Of a stretch of DNA of 35,809 bases, positions 23,229 to 31,612 are shown one piece after another. The stretch lies in assembly GCA_014859345.1 (NCBI GenBank), contig JACUUL010000019.1:1-35809 (forward strand). Direction: 5' to 3'. The notes beneath the pieces were generated by a model that saw only the letters and a list, made by a program, of their open reading frames with translations, searched no databases and had not been told where the DNA came from. Every line of letters begins with the position of its first letter. Position 1 is the stretch's first letter. The stretch is from Thermoleophilia bacterium (GTDB taxonomy: Bacteria; Actinomycetota; Thermoleophilia; BMS3ABIN01). The position numbers and the translations under genes were made by a program.

Positions 23229-23334
23229 AAAGACAGGAATCAGAATTTTTCGCTTCGCTTCCCCGGCATGAAATAGTTTTTGATTACACTGAAGAAGCGG
23301 AGGATGTGCAATTTTCCGAAGAAAGGACGTTCCA

Positions 23335-24189
23335 ATGGCGGCAACCATTATCGACGGCAAGCAGGTTTCCTCCGATATCCGCGCCGAGGTGGCCCAGGAC
23401 ACCGCCAGGTTCAAGGAGCAGCACGGCGTCACCCCGGGTCTGGCCGTGGTCCTGGTGGGCGAGGACCCTGCCTCTCAGGTCTACGTCCGCAACAAGGAGA
23501 ACGCCTGCGCGGAGGTGGGCTTCAATTCCTTTAAGTTCGCGCTTCCCGGGGAAACTGGCGAGGAGGAGCTCCTGAAGCTGGTAGACGAGCTCAATGACCG
23601 CGCGGACGTGCACGGCATCCTTGTGCAGTTGCCGCTCCCGGAGCAGATCGACTCAAACAAGGTTTTATACGGGATCAACCCGGACAAGGACGTGGACGGC
23701 TTCCACCCGGTAAACGTGGGGCGCCTGGTCATTGGCGAGACCATCTTTCCTCCATGCACGCCGGCGGGCATCATGGAGCTTCTTAAAAGAAGCGGCACTG
23801 GTTTCACGGGAGCCAATGCCGTCATCGTGGGCAGGAGCAATATCGTCGGCAAGCCGGTGGCCCTCCTGTTGCTGGCGGAGAACTGCACGGTCACCATCTG
23901 CCACTCCCGGACCAAAGACCTGCCTTCCGTGACCCGGGACGCCGATATCCTGGTGGCCGCCGTGGGCGTGCCCAAAATGATAACCGGCGACATGGTGGGA
24001 GAGGGGGCCACAGTCATCGACGTTGGTGTGAACCGCACCGACGAAGGGCTCGTGGGTGATGTCGACTTTGCCGCTGCCAGTGAGAAAGCACGCGCGATCA
24101 CCCCCGTTCCTGGAGGAGTAGGCCCCATGACAATCGCCATGCTGATGAGGAATACGCTCAGGGCCGCGGAGCTTTCCTTGCCAGTCTAG
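23335..24189 (+). CDS. folD: Bifunctional methylene-THF dehydrogenase / methenyl-THF cyclohydrolase
   Basis: 284 aa, full length. Catalytic-site motifs are [17 protein letters not shown] (Tyr and Lys of the active site), [25 protein letters not shown] and [10 protein letters not shown]. The cofactor-binding motif is [18 protein letters not shown], and the C-terminal [14 protein letters not shown] is intact. It interconverts methylene-, methenyl- and formyl-tetrahydrofolate, steps of the methyl branch of the Wood-Ljungdahl pathway. It follows cooC by 106 bp. The other methyl-branch genes (fhs, metF, acsE) are not in the window. Confidence 0.96.
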   Translation: MAATIIDGKQVSSDIRAEVAQDTARFKEQHGVTPGLAVVLVGEDPASQVYVRNKENACAEVGFNSFKFALPGETGEEELLKLVDELNDRADVHGILVQLPLPEQIDSNKVLYGINPDKDVDGFHPVNVGRLVIGETIFPPCTPAGIMELLKRSGTGFTGANAVIVGRSNIVGKPVALLLLAENCTVTICHSRTKDLPSVTRDADILVAAVGVPKMITGDMVGEGATVIDVGVNRTDEGLVGDVDFAAASEKARAITPVPGGVGPMTIAMLMRNTLRAAELSLPV

Positions 24190-24217
24190 GGCAGGCGCGG
24201 AATCCTGTCCTGCCTAC
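24187..24217. terminator. Probable bidirectional terminator between folD and the DsrC-like gene
   Basis: The two convergent genes are separated by a stem GCAGG/CCTGC extended by TAG/CTA around a 12-base loop. No clear T-tract is seen on either side, so the efficiency is uncertain. Confidence 0.4.
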
Positions 24218-24558
24218 GCTGTTTCCCTGGGCGGAGCCAGATAGGCCAGCACTTCTTCCACAGGCTTGGGCAGCCCTGCGATCCTCCAGGCGGCTACAGG
24301 GTCGATGAACTCCTCCCTGACGCAGTCCCCCGGCTGGTGGACGTTCCTGCAAACTGAAGACAGGATCGGGAAAGAGCGGTAGTTTTCGTAGTAGTCCCGC
24401 ATGAACCGGATGACATCCATCATCTGCGGCGTCAATTCCTCAATGCCCTCCTTCTCGGCCAGGGCCCTGGCCACGTTCTCGTTCCAGTCCTTATAGTTAA
24501 CAAGAAAACCATCCTCGTCCAGCTCGATCTGCTCTCCCTGATATTCTATTACCGGCAT
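24214..24558 (-). CDS. DsrC/TusE-like protein lacking both C-terminal redox cysteines
   Basis: 114 aa. The fold is clear: IEYQGEQIELDEDGFLVNYKDW at the start, LTPQMMDVIRFMRDYY in the middle and WRIAGLPKP at the end. In DsrC the C-terminal arm carries CysB before, and CysA after, the conserved AGLPKP. Here those positions are Trp91 and the EEVLAYL segment, so the trisulfide chemistry of DsrC and the single-Cys transfer of TusE are impossible at the usual sites. Two other cysteines (C70, C79: SSVCRNVHQPGDCV) lie in the inner helices. Cys-less DsrC relatives have been proposed to be regulatory sulfur-related proteins. AAGGAG precedes its ATG; it is co-directional with the small gene upstream. 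Confidence 0.85.
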   Translation of the reverse strand: MPVIEYQGEQIELDEDGFLVNYKDWNENVARALAEKEGIEELTPQMMDVIRFMRDYYENYRSFPILSSVCRNVHQPGDCVREEFIDPVAAWRIAGLPKPVEEVLAYLAPPRETA

Positions 24559-24625
24559 CGGTTACTCCTTATTAAAGAGAATTTATCGATGGAACATCAT
24601 AGCTTGCGCCGACTCGGCCTGTCGC

Positions 24626-24943
24626 TCAGACCGGATTCCTCTCCGCGCTGGAATCGGTGTCCATGGACCCATGACGGCCGGGAAGAATGCCGACCTCCCT
24701 TTCCAGATCCATGATGTACTGGTCGATCAGCGCTCCCAGGTAAAGGCACTGGCGTCCTTCCATGCAGTCATCGGCATCTTTTTTATCCAAAAACGCGTAA
24801 CGGCTATGGCCTCCCTTCTCTAAACAAACCACCCACGCATTCCTCATCTCGTCGAAATTGAGGCTGAGGTTCAGCTGGTTCTTCTGGATTTCGGGATAGA
24901 GCTGAAGAAGCTTATTCTCAAGAGAGACCTGCGTGTAGCCCAT
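24626..24943 (-). CDS. Conserved-looking small protein upstream of the DsrC-like gene, function unknown
   Basis: 105 aa from the ATG whose upstream sequence is AAGGAGGAGAAC, a near-perfect ribosome binding site; the longer frame upstream is not needed. It is soluble and mixed alpha/beta, with NLSLNFDEMRNAWVVCLEKGGHSRYAFLDKKDADDC and MEGRQCLYLGALIDQYI. Three cysteines (C40, C60, C66) include C60-x5-C66, which could bind metal or form a disulfide. The last 15 residues look disordered. It forms a two-gene minus-strand unit with the DsrC-like protein, so a sulfur-relay or regulatory partnership is likely. I do not recognise the family. Confidence 0.75.
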   Translation of the reverse strand: MGYTQVSLENKLLQLYPEIQKNQLNLSLNFDEMRNAWVVCLEKGGHSRYAFLDKKDADDCMEGRQCLYLGALIDQYIMDLEREVGILPGRHGSMDTDSSAERNPV

Positions 24944-25417
24944 GTTCTCCTCCTTGTTCCGGCGGCCTTCCCCATGATTGATAATGAAAATATCGTACAC
25001 GGCCGCTTTGCCTTATTTATGCCCCGTATTTCGCGAGATTAAGCAATGCCACGGATAAGCTGGTTGCCTGAATAACAAATGAGGCCGGGCAGATAAGCCA
25101 GAAAAGTATGCTTTTTGCCGCCTAAGACATTCAGGGTTTTCCACCAGATTCGCGGTTTTTGAAGTCGCTGTGGAACCATCAGGGATTGATCCGGAATGGC
25201 TTGTAATTTCTGTTTCAAAGTTTTTCCTCCGCTGATGGTTCGTCAGGGGTTTCCCCCAGAATTCCAGCTATTTTATGATACGACCGGTCAAGATACATTT
25301 GACGGCCCGATACCCGCCCGGGTATTATTGTCCTGTATGGCAAAGGGGTATTCAGATGGCTGTCGATCATCGCCTGTTCGCCATATCATCGAATGCGGGA
25401 TCCAAAGGAGAGTATGT
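24944..25417. promoter_or_regulatory. Divergent intergenic region with a promoter-overlapping palindrome for the surface-protein gene
   Basis: No gene. On the plus strand TTGACG (25299-25304), an 18-bp spacer and TATTAT (25323-25328) form a good promoter. A perfect palindrome ATACCCG-CC-CGGGTAT (25310-25325) occupies the spacer and the start of the -10, so a repressor there would block it. Further upstream GAACCATCAG (25173-25182) recurs inverted as CTGATGGTTC (25232-25241), a possible long hairpin or looping site. Transcription would begin near 25335, leaving an 80-base leader. Confidence 0.55.
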
Positions 25418-25813
25418 ATGAAATTCAGGTCTGTTTGCGTGCTTGCACTGTCTGTGATTATCGCTGCCGGGATGCCGGCTCTTGCCTCGGGAGCGCCGGC
25501 GGGTTCGGCGGCCTTGTCTGTCTATGACAATAGCTCAGAGCTGGAAAACTCCGCCAACGAGCAGTATGGTTCGGAGGCGCCTTCAAACGGGCAGCCCCCG
25601 GCTCCAAATCCGGCTGGACCCGATACGGACTTCGCGCCTGCGGCTGTGGTATCGCAATACGCGGGAACCGGTTCGAGCGCGGCCGGCTCCCAGTACATGG
25701 GCTCATCAGGGATGCCAAACACGGGCATAGCGGCGATTGCGCTTCCGGCGGCTGGCCTGATGACCGCCGGCCTGGGCGCCTGGCTCCTGAGGAAGAACCG
25801 GATCCAGGCGTAA
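25418..25813 (+). CDS. Small secreted protein with an LPXTG-like (MPNTG) cell-wall sorting signal
   Basis: 131 aa. A signal peptide (MKFRSVCVLALSVIIAAGMPALASGAPA) leads into a short, Ser/Pro/Gly/Asn-rich, low-complexity mature part with repeated short motifs such as SQYAGTG and SQYMGSS. Then GMPNTG, a hydrophobic stretch (IAAIALPAAGLMTAGLGAWLL) and the basic tail RKNR follow: the three parts of a sortase substrate, with Met instead of Leu. AAAGGAG sets ATG 25418. Such proteins are covalently anchored to peptidoglycan in monoderm bacteria. No sortase gene is in the window. The function is unknown; the mature part has no cysteine or recognisable domain. Confidence 0.8.
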   Translation: MKFRSVCVLALSVIIAAGMPALASGAPAGSAALSVYDNSSELENSANEQYGSEAPSNGQPPAPNPAGPDTDFAPAAVVSQYAGTGSSAAGSQYMGSSGMPNTGIAAIALPAAGLMTAGLGAWLLRKNRIQA

Positions 25814-25842
25814 CGGGCGGTAAGATGAATTCAGCAGGAACC

Positions 25843-25870
25843 GGCGCGGGCCTCTGGCCCGCGCCGTCAT
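25843..25870 (+). terminator. Intrinsic terminator of the surface-protein gene
   Basis: A perfect ten-base-pair stem GGCGCGGGCC/GGCCCGCGCC with a TCT loop, followed by the weak tract TCATTT. It lies 30 bp after the stop codon. Confidence 0.65.
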
Positions 25871-25955
25871 TTCAGCGGTAATCCCGTGATAAGCGATCCT
25901 GTTAACAAACCGGCGCTTAAGCAATTAATAGGATATGAATAATCGCCATTACTTA

Positions 25956-25985
25956 TTGACGGGCACCTTGTCGTGGTGCTATCAT
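25956..25985 (+). promoter_or_regulatory. Promoter of the acs operon leader, with a dyad in its spacer
   Basis: TTGACG (25956-25961), 18-bp spacer, TATCAT (25980-25985). The spacer contains the inverted repeat GCACC-N7-GGTGC (25963-25979), i.e. a dyad lying between the -35 and -10 boxes on the same face where MerR-type or other activators bind. The layout is the same as at the surface-protein promoter (TTGACG, 18 bp, TATTAT). Transcription would begin near 25992. Confidence 0.65.
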
Positions 25986-25991
25986 CTGCCA

Positions 25992-26142
25992 TTACCGTAC
26001 GCTTGTGAAATAAAGAACATATTTACTGGCGGACATTAAAACGGTAAACGCAGGAGCTTGACCGGGATGCCTTCCCTGGCCGGCCTGGTCTATTCTCAAA
26101 GGTTCCGAGGTGTTGCGATAAGCCTCGAGCCTTTGGTTTTTT
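25992..26142 (+). ncRNA. Structured leader or small RNA upstream of acsD, ending in an intrinsic terminator
   Basis: The predicted transcript begins exactly with TTACCGT (25992-25998), which pairs with ACGGTAA (26041-26047) to close a domain containing an inner hairpin AAATA/TATTT. A second stem-loop starts with GACC (26060-26063) pairing with GGTC (26087-26090). The end is a strong terminator: CAAAGG (26097-26102)/CCTTTG (26130-26135) and CGAGG/CCTCG, followed by TTTTTT (26137-26142). About 150 nt in all. The layout (closed aptamer-like domain, then terminator, then operon) suggests a riboswitch or attenuator for the acs operon, or a separate small RNA. It matches none of the common riboswitch consensuses I can recall. 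Confidence 0.5.
26097..26142 (+). terminator. Intrinsic terminator in the acs leader
   Basis: An 11-bp interrupted stem with a 12-base loop and six T residues, about 207 bp before acsD. TTTGG (26132-26136), part of its 3' arm, can instead pair with CCAAA (26150-26154), a weak candidate antiterminator. Beyond it, 26143-26349 holds small hairpins (GGCGA-AAG-TCGCC; ATCCCG-GCTC-CGGGAT) but no obvious second promoter. Confidence 0.7.
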
Positions 26143-26349
26143 AAGATTGCCAAAACTTGGGCTGGGCGGACCCGACTCCGGTTTTAATCGACGGCGAAAG
26201 TCGCCTTCCCTCGAATCGAAAATCAGCAGGGAAACAAAAATCCCGGCTCCGGGATCCCGTAAAACCCGCGGATATATGAGTAATTAATCAGGCACGATCC
26301 CGGCAGTACGGAACCGAGGGATGATTTATAAAGGAAGGAGAGGATTGAC

Positions 26350-27309
26350 TTGGCATTTGAACCGCCAGTGGAACATGTAAAAGGCAAGATCCGCGAAGTA
26401 AGTCTCGAAGGCGGGGTCAGGATCGGCGGCGAATCGACCTTCCCGTTTCATCTGTGGGAAGGCGAGATGCCGAACGCGCCGATCATCGCCATGGAGGTAT
26501 ATGACGAGTCTCAGCCGGAGTGGCCTGATGCCGTCCGCCAGGTTTATGAGGACGTGATGGACGATCCGGTGGCCTGGGCGCTCAAGTGCCAGGACGAATT
26601 TGGCGCCGACGCCGTCTGCATCCAGTTAAAAAGCACCGATCCAAACGGAGCCGACGCCTCCCCTGAGTCGGCCGCCGAGACCGTGAATAAAGTAGTCGGA
26701 GCGGTGAAGATTCCTGTGCTCGTCTACGGCAGCGGCAGCCCTGACAAGGACGCTGACGTGCTGAAGAAAGTGGCCGAGGCGCTGCCTGACAAGAGCATCC
26801 CCCTGGGTCCGGTCGACGACTCCAATTACCGTCTCATAGGCGCCGCCGCCATGGGCTACAAGAAGCCCGTCGTGGCCTTCACTTCCATGGATGTGAACCT
26901 GGCCAAACAGCTGAATGTCCTGCTCTCGCAGCTGGGTGTGCCCGAGGAGAAAATCATTATGGATCCCACCACCGGAGCACTGGGATACGGTCTTGAGTAT
27001 TGCTATTCTATTATGGAGAGAGACCGGCTGGCTGCGCTTGTCCAGAACGATGGAATGATGCAGATGCCAGTCATAAACAACCTGGCTCCGGAGACCTGGA
27101 AGGCGAAGGAGTCCAGGGTAAGTGAGGATGAAGAACCTACCTACGGCAACGTTGGAACCAGGGGCATCCTCTGGGAGGCCATTACCGCGACCACTCTGCT
27201 GCTGGCCGGCAGCGATATCCTGGTTATGCGCCACCCCGAGGCCGTGAAGCTGGTTCGGGCCGCCATGGAGGGTCTAAAGGCTCAATCCAAGGAGAAAGTT
27301 GCATCATGA
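26350..27309 (+). CDS. acsD: Corrinoid iron-sulfur protein small subunit (CODH/ACS delta)
   Basis: 319 aa. A TIM-barrel protein with the characteristic start (HVKGKIREVSLEGGVRIGGESTFPFHLWEGEMPNAPIIAMEVYD) and DPVAWALKCQDEFGADAVCIQLKSTDPNG, PVLVYGSGSPDKDADVLKKVAEAL and IIMDPTTGALGYGLEYCYSIMERDRLAAL. It pairs with AcsC to carry the methyl group from methyl-THF:CoFeSP methyltransferase to acetyl-CoA synthase. The TTG start follows AAGGAAGGAGAGG. Its stop overlaps the ATG of acsA, so the two are translationally coupled. Confidence 0.95.
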   Translation: MAFEPPVEHVKGKIREVSLEGGVRIGGESTFPFHLWEGEMPNAPIIAMEVYDESQPEWPDAVRQVYEDVMDDPVAWALKCQDEFGADAVCIQLKSTDPNGADASPESAAETVNKVVGAVKIPVLVYGSGSPDKDADVLKKVAEALPDKSIPLGPVDDSNYRLIGAAAMGYKKPVVAFTSMDVNLAKQLNVLLSQLGVPEEKIIMDPTTGALGYGLEYCYSIMERDRLAALVQNDGMMQMPVINNLAPETWKAKESRVSEDEEPTYGNVGTRGILWEAITATTLLLAGSDILVMRHPEAVKLVRAAMEGLKAQSKEKVAS

Positions 27310-29264
27310 GTGACGAAAAAACAAAGACCAAGAAGAAGGAAGAACCCCGGCCGAAAAGCATAGATCCGGCGGCTCTCGAGGTGCTGGAACGCGCCGATGC
27401 GGCCGGCATCAGCACCGTCTTCAGCCGTGTGGACGAAATGAAGCAGTGTCCCATCGGCGCCGCCGGCTCGTGCTGCGCCTACTGCGCCATGGGCCCCTGC
27501 CGCCTGGTGGGCAAAGGGGCCGAGGAAAAGACCGGCATCTGCGGCGCCACCCACGGCACCATCGGCGCCCGTACCTGGCTCAGAGCCTGCGCGACGGGAA
27601 CTGCGGCCCACGCCGACCACGGCCGTGACATAGTCAATACCCTTAAGGCCGTTTCCGAGGGAAAAGCCAACAGTTATACCATCCGAGATCCTGAGAAGCT
27701 GATGAGGGTCGCAGGCAATATGAATATTGATACGGAAGGCAAGGATATCCTGCAGATCGCCGGTGAGGTGGCGGATCTGGCCATGGATAACTTCACTGGC
27801 CGCGCGGGCGGGATGACTTACATGTCCCGGGCGCCGAAGAAGCGGCAGGAACTATGGGAGAAACTGAACCTGGTTCCCCGCGGCATAGACCGGGAGATCG
27901 TGGAGAGCATGCACCGCACCCACGTGGGGGTCGATCAGGACGCCGATCACCTGCTCGATCAGGCGCTCAGAGTATCGCTCGCAGACGGATGGGGCGGAGC
28001 CATGCTGGCGACCGACCTCTCGGACGTCCTGTTCGGCACTCCCAAACCTCTTACCGCCGAAGCCAATCTTGGCGTCCTCAAGCGGGATGAGGTCAACATC
28101 ATCGTGCACGGACACGAGCCGACCCTTTCGGACATGATCGTGACCGCGTCGCGCGATCCGGAGATCGTCGAGTACGCCAAAAGCAAGGGCGCCAAGGGCG
28201 TGAACCTGGCAGGCATCTGCTGTACGGCCAACGAGATCCTGATGCGCCACGGCATCTCCCCGGCAGGGAACTTCCTGCACCAGGAGCTCGCCGTCATCAC
28301 CGGCGCCGTGGAGGCCATGGTCGTCGATGTGCAGTGCGTCCTGCAGGCCCTGCAGCCGCTTTCCGAGAAGTTCCACACCAAGCTGATCACTACATCGCCG
28401 AAAGCGAAGATTCCCGGCGCGGAGCACGTCCAGTTCGATGAGGAGCATGCCCTGGACATCGCCAGGGACATAGTCCGCATGGCGATCGACAATTATGAGA
28501 ACCGCGGGGAGATCCAGATTCCCGAGCACAAGGGCAACATGGTCGCCGGGTTCTCCCATGAATATATCGAATACATGCTGGGCGGCCGCTACCGCGCTTC
28601 CTTCCGCCCGCTCAACGACAACATCATAAACGGACGGATCAAGGGAGCGGTGGCCATCGTCGGCTGCAACAATCCGCGGGTCACCCAGGATGAGGGAATA
28701 ATCAAGCTGGTCACGGAGCTGATCAAGCGGGACATCCTGGTAGTGGTCACCGGCTGCGCCGCCCACGCCAGCGGCAAGCACGGCATCCTGCAGCCGGAGA
28801 TGCTGGAAGAGGCCGGTCCGGGCCTGCGTGAAGTAGGCGAAGCCGTCGGTATTCCGCCGGTGCTGCACCTGGGAAGCTGCGTGGACAACTCGCGCATCCT
28901 GACCATCCTGAGCCACGTCGTGGAAGAGGGCGGCCTGGGAGATGATATTTCCGACCTGCCCGCGGCTGCCATCTGCCCCGAATACTACTGTGACAAGGCT
29001 CTGGCCATCGGCACCTACGCGGTGGGGTCCGGAGCCTACGTGGTGTTCGGCGTCCGCTCGCCGATCGAGGACTCTGAAGAGATGAAGCAGCTTACCACCG
29101 AAGGCTGGGAAAAGAAGGTCGGCGGGCAGCTGGTCTTCGAGCCCGACTACGAGAAGATCCTGGAAATGGTGATGAACCGTATTGAGCAGAAGCGCGACGC
29201 CCTTGGCATCAACGTGGAGAAGGAACGCGTCCTACTCGATATGGCCGCCCGGCGTGAACTGTAG
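27306..29264 (+). CDS. acsA: Carbon monoxide dehydrogenase catalytic subunit (CooS/AcsA)
   Basis: 652 aa, full length. The D- and B-cluster cysteines are C48, C56, C57, C60, C65 and C79 (QCPIGAAGSCCAYCAMGPCR, GICGATHG). C-cluster ligands are all visible: His in IVHGHEPTLSD, and Cys in GICCTANE, VDVQCVLQAL, VTGCAAHASG, LGSCVDNSR and AICPEYYCD. A Lys-rich N-terminal extension (about 20 residues) precedes the core. It reduces CO2 to CO at the Ni-Fe-S C-cluster and feeds CO through the internal tunnel to AcsB. It needs nickel insertion, presumably by the CooC in this window. Confidence 0.97.
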   Translation: MSDEKTKTKKKEEPRPKSIDPAALEVLERADAAGISTVFSRVDEMKQCPIGAAGSCCAYCAMGPCRLVGKGAEEKTGICGATHGTIGARTWLRACATGTAAHADHGRDIVNTLKAVSEGKANSYTIRDPEKLMRVAGNMNIDTEGKDILQIAGEVADLAMDNFTGRAGGMTYMSRAPKKRQELWEKLNLVPRGIDREIVESMHRTHVGVDQDADHLLDQALRVSLADGWGGAMLATDLSDVLFGTPKPLTAEANLGVLKRDEVNIIVHGHEPTLSDMIVTASRDPEIVEYAKSKGAKGVNLAGICCTANEILMRHGISPAGNFLHQELAVITGAVEAMVVDVQCVLQALQPLSEKFHTKLITTSPKAKIPGAEHVQFDEEHALDIARDIVRMAIDNYENRGEIQIPEHKGNMVAGFSHEYIEYMLGGRYRASFRPLNDNIINGRIKGAVAIVGCNNPRVTQDEGIIKLVTELIKRDILVVVTGCAAHASGKHGILQPEMLEEAGPGLREVGEAVGIPPVLHLGSCVDNSRILTILSHVVEEGGLGDDISDLPAAAICPEYYCDKALAIGTYAVGSGAYVVFGVRSPIEDSEEMKQLTTEGWEKKVGGQLVFEPDYEKILEMVMNRIEQKRDALGINVEKERVLLDMAARREL

Positions 29265-29276
29265 GAGGATATATAA

Positions 29277-31481
29277 ATGAGCAAAATCATAGCTACATCG
29301 GTCATCGCCGGAGCGCATCAGTGGGTCAACGAGGCCGAAGAGGCGTTAGAGCAGGCGATAGACCAGTTTGGCCCCGAACAGGTCATCGAGCTGCCGAATA
29401 CAGGCTATTATCTGCCGGTCATATACGGATTGACAGGAATCAAGGTCGAGAAAGTCAAGGACATGGAACAGGTGCTGGCCCATGCCCGCGAGCTGCTGCC
29501 GGATGAGCCGGCTGTAAGTCTGTGGACACCCTATCTGGGTACCGCGCTGGATGCCGGCATCGCCACCCTGTTCGCGGAGGAGATCATCGAGTCGCTCAGG
29601 TACATCCTGCAGCCGGGCTTCTACACGGCCACGGATTCCCCGACCGAGGATAATCTCTGGCTGGGCGCGGCTGATGACGTCATCATGCGCGAGCGTGGCG
29701 TGGAGTTCGTGGACGGCACCGCGCCCGGTTTCGCCGCCATCACCGGAGCGGCCCCGGACGTCGAGACCGCTGTAAAGATCGCCCAGGAGCTTAAAGAGAA
29801 GATGCTGTATGTCTTCATCGCCGGCAAGAACCAAAACACCGGCGTCAGTTTTGCCGACCAGCTGGTCGAGGGCGGCGTGGACCTGGGCTGGAACACCCGC
29901 CTGGTGCCGTTCAGCCCGTTTGTCTCCGGGCATATCTTCTCGCTTGGTTTTGCCACCCGGGCGGCACTGGCCTTCGGGGGCGTCCAGGCCGGCGATTTCC
30001 GCAATGTCCTCAAATACAACAAGGACCGCGTTTTCGCCTTCGTGCTGGCGCTGGACGAGGTATCGGACAAGAAATATGCGACCGCGGCGGGAGCGATATC
30101 TTACGGTTTTCCTACCATCGCGGACACGCCGATTCCGGAGATCCTGCCCACCGGCGTCTGCACTTACGAGCACGTGGTCAGCAGTGTGCCACATGATGAG
30201 ATGGTGGCCAGGGCCATCGAAGTGCGCGGCCTGAAGGTCGTCGTCACCGAAGTGCCGGTGCCGGTCGCCTACAGCCCCGCCTTTGAAGGCGAGCGCATCC
30301 GGAAAGGCGAGTACTGGGTGGAGCTGGGCGGTCCGAAATCGCTCGGGTGCGAGTTCACCGAGATCGCTGATGATGTCGAGGACGGCAAGGTGACGGTGGT
30401 TGGCCCCGAGATCGGCGAGGAGGAGCAGGGCGCGACGGTTCCCGTAGCCATCCATGTGGAAGTCTCCGGCCGCAAGATGCAAAAGGACTTCGAGCCGATC
30501 CTGGAGCGGCAGGGCCATTCATTCTTCAACGAGGCCGAAGGAATCCTGCACATGGGCCAGCGCGACACCGTGTGGATGCGAATCAGCAACAAGGCCAAGG
30601 ATGCAGGCTTTACTTTCGAGCATCTGGGCAAGATCATTCACGCCCGCTATCACGCGGACTTCGGCTCGGTTGTGGACAAAGTGCAGACGACTATTTATAC
30701 AGATCTGGATGAAGTGGAGAAGATCGTTGAACGGGCCAGGGTCGCCTACCATGAGCGCGATGAGCGCCTGGGCAGCCTCACCGACGAGAGCGTGGATATG
30801 TTCTATTCCTGCATTCTCTGCCAGAGCTTCGCGCCCACGCATGTGTGCGTGATCACGCCGGAGCGTCCGGGCCTGTGCGGCTCGTATAACTGGCTGGACG
30901 GCAAGGCCGCCTATGAGATGAACCCCACCGGCGGCAATCAGCCGGTTGCCAAGGGGGAGACTCTCGATGAGGCGCGGGGCCAGTGGAGCGGCGTCAATGA
31001 ATATGTCCTGGAACACTCGCAGGGCCAGGTGGAGGCATTCAACACATATTCCATGATGGAGAACCCGATGACCTCCTGCGGCTGTTTCGAGGTGATCAGC
31101 TGCGTGCTGCCCATGTGCAACGGGATCATGACCGTGAACCGCGAGTTCAAGGGAGACACGCCTTCCGGCATGAAGTTCTCGACGCTGGCGGGTTCGGTCG
31201 GCGGCGGCGTGCAGAGTCCCGGTTTTCTGGGCCATTCCAAATTCTATATGGGCTCGCCCAAATTCATCTCAGCCGACGGCGGCATCAAGCGCCTGGTCTG
31301 GATGCCCAAAGAGCTCAAGGAAGAAATGCACGACATGCTGAAGAAGGCAGGCGAGCGGGAAGGCATACCCGATCTGGTGGACAAGATCGCCACCGAGGAG
31401 GACGGTACCGAGGAAGAAGAGGTGTACGAGTACCTGGCCAAGGTCGGGCACCCGGCGCTTGAGATGGACCCGTTATTCTGA
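29277..31481 (+). CDS. acsB: Acetyl-CoA synthase subunit (bacterial type, with N-terminal CODH-binding domain)
   Basis: 734 aa, the length of the bacterial enzyme. The N-terminal domain (about 1-310) that docks on CODH and carries the CO tunnel is present, unlike in the archaeal form. A-cluster ligands lie in FYSCILCQSFAPTHVCVITPERPGLC (the [4Fe-4S] cysteines), and the distal-nickel Cys-Gly-Cys in TSCGCFEVISC (around 31075). It joins CO, the methyl group from CoFeSP and CoA into acetyl-CoA. AGGAGG precedes the ATG, 12 bp after acsA. Confidence 0.97.
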   Translation: MSKIIATSVIAGAHQWVNEAEEALEQAIDQFGPEQVIELPNTGYYLPVIYGLTGIKVEKVKDMEQVLAHARELLPDEPAVSLWTPYLGTALDAGIATLFAEEIIESLRYILQPGFYTATDSPTEDNLWLGAADDVIMRERGVEFVDGTAPGFAAITGAAPDVETAVKIAQELKEKMLYVFIAGKNQNTGVSFADQLVEGGVDLGWNTRLVPFSPFVSGHIFSLGFATRAALAFGGVQAGDFRNVLKYNKDRVFAFVLALDEVSDKKYATAAGAISYGFPTIADTPIPEILPTGVCTYEHVVSSVPHDEMVARAIEVRGLKVVVTEVPVPVAYSPAFEGERIRKGEYWVELGGPKSLGCEFTEIADDVEDGKVTVVGPEIGEEEQGATVPVAIHVEVSGRKMQKDFEPILERQGHSFFNEAEGILHMGQRDTVWMRISNKAKDAGFTFEHLGKIIHARYHADFGSVVDKVQTTIYTDLDEVEKIVERARVAYHERDERLGSLTDESVDMFYSCILCQSFAPTHVCVITPERPGLCGSYNWLDGKAAYEMNPTGGNQPVAKGETLDEARGQWSGVNEYVLEHSQGQVEAFNTYSMMENPMTSCGCFEVISCVLPMCNGIMTVNREFKGDTPSGMKFSTLAGSVGGGVQSPGFLGHSKFYMGSPKFISADGGIKRLVWMPKELKEEMHDMLKKAGEREGIPDLVDKIATEEDGTEEEEVYEYLAKVGHPALEMDPLF

Positions 31482-31612
31482 TTTGCTATAAGCGGCACGG
31501 GGATTCCCTTGGCGAACGGTTCGCGATGGGAACCAGTGCGGCAAAACAGCAACTTTTTGTAGCGCTGCGCATGTTCGCTTAGGGAATATCCCGGGCCGTT
31601 AAATCGGATTAA

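Noticed and set aside
25992-26142. Cobalamin, THF, c-di-GMP or T-box leader
   Set aside because: None of the conserved boxes of these classes could be found in the leader; it is left as an unclassified structured RNA.
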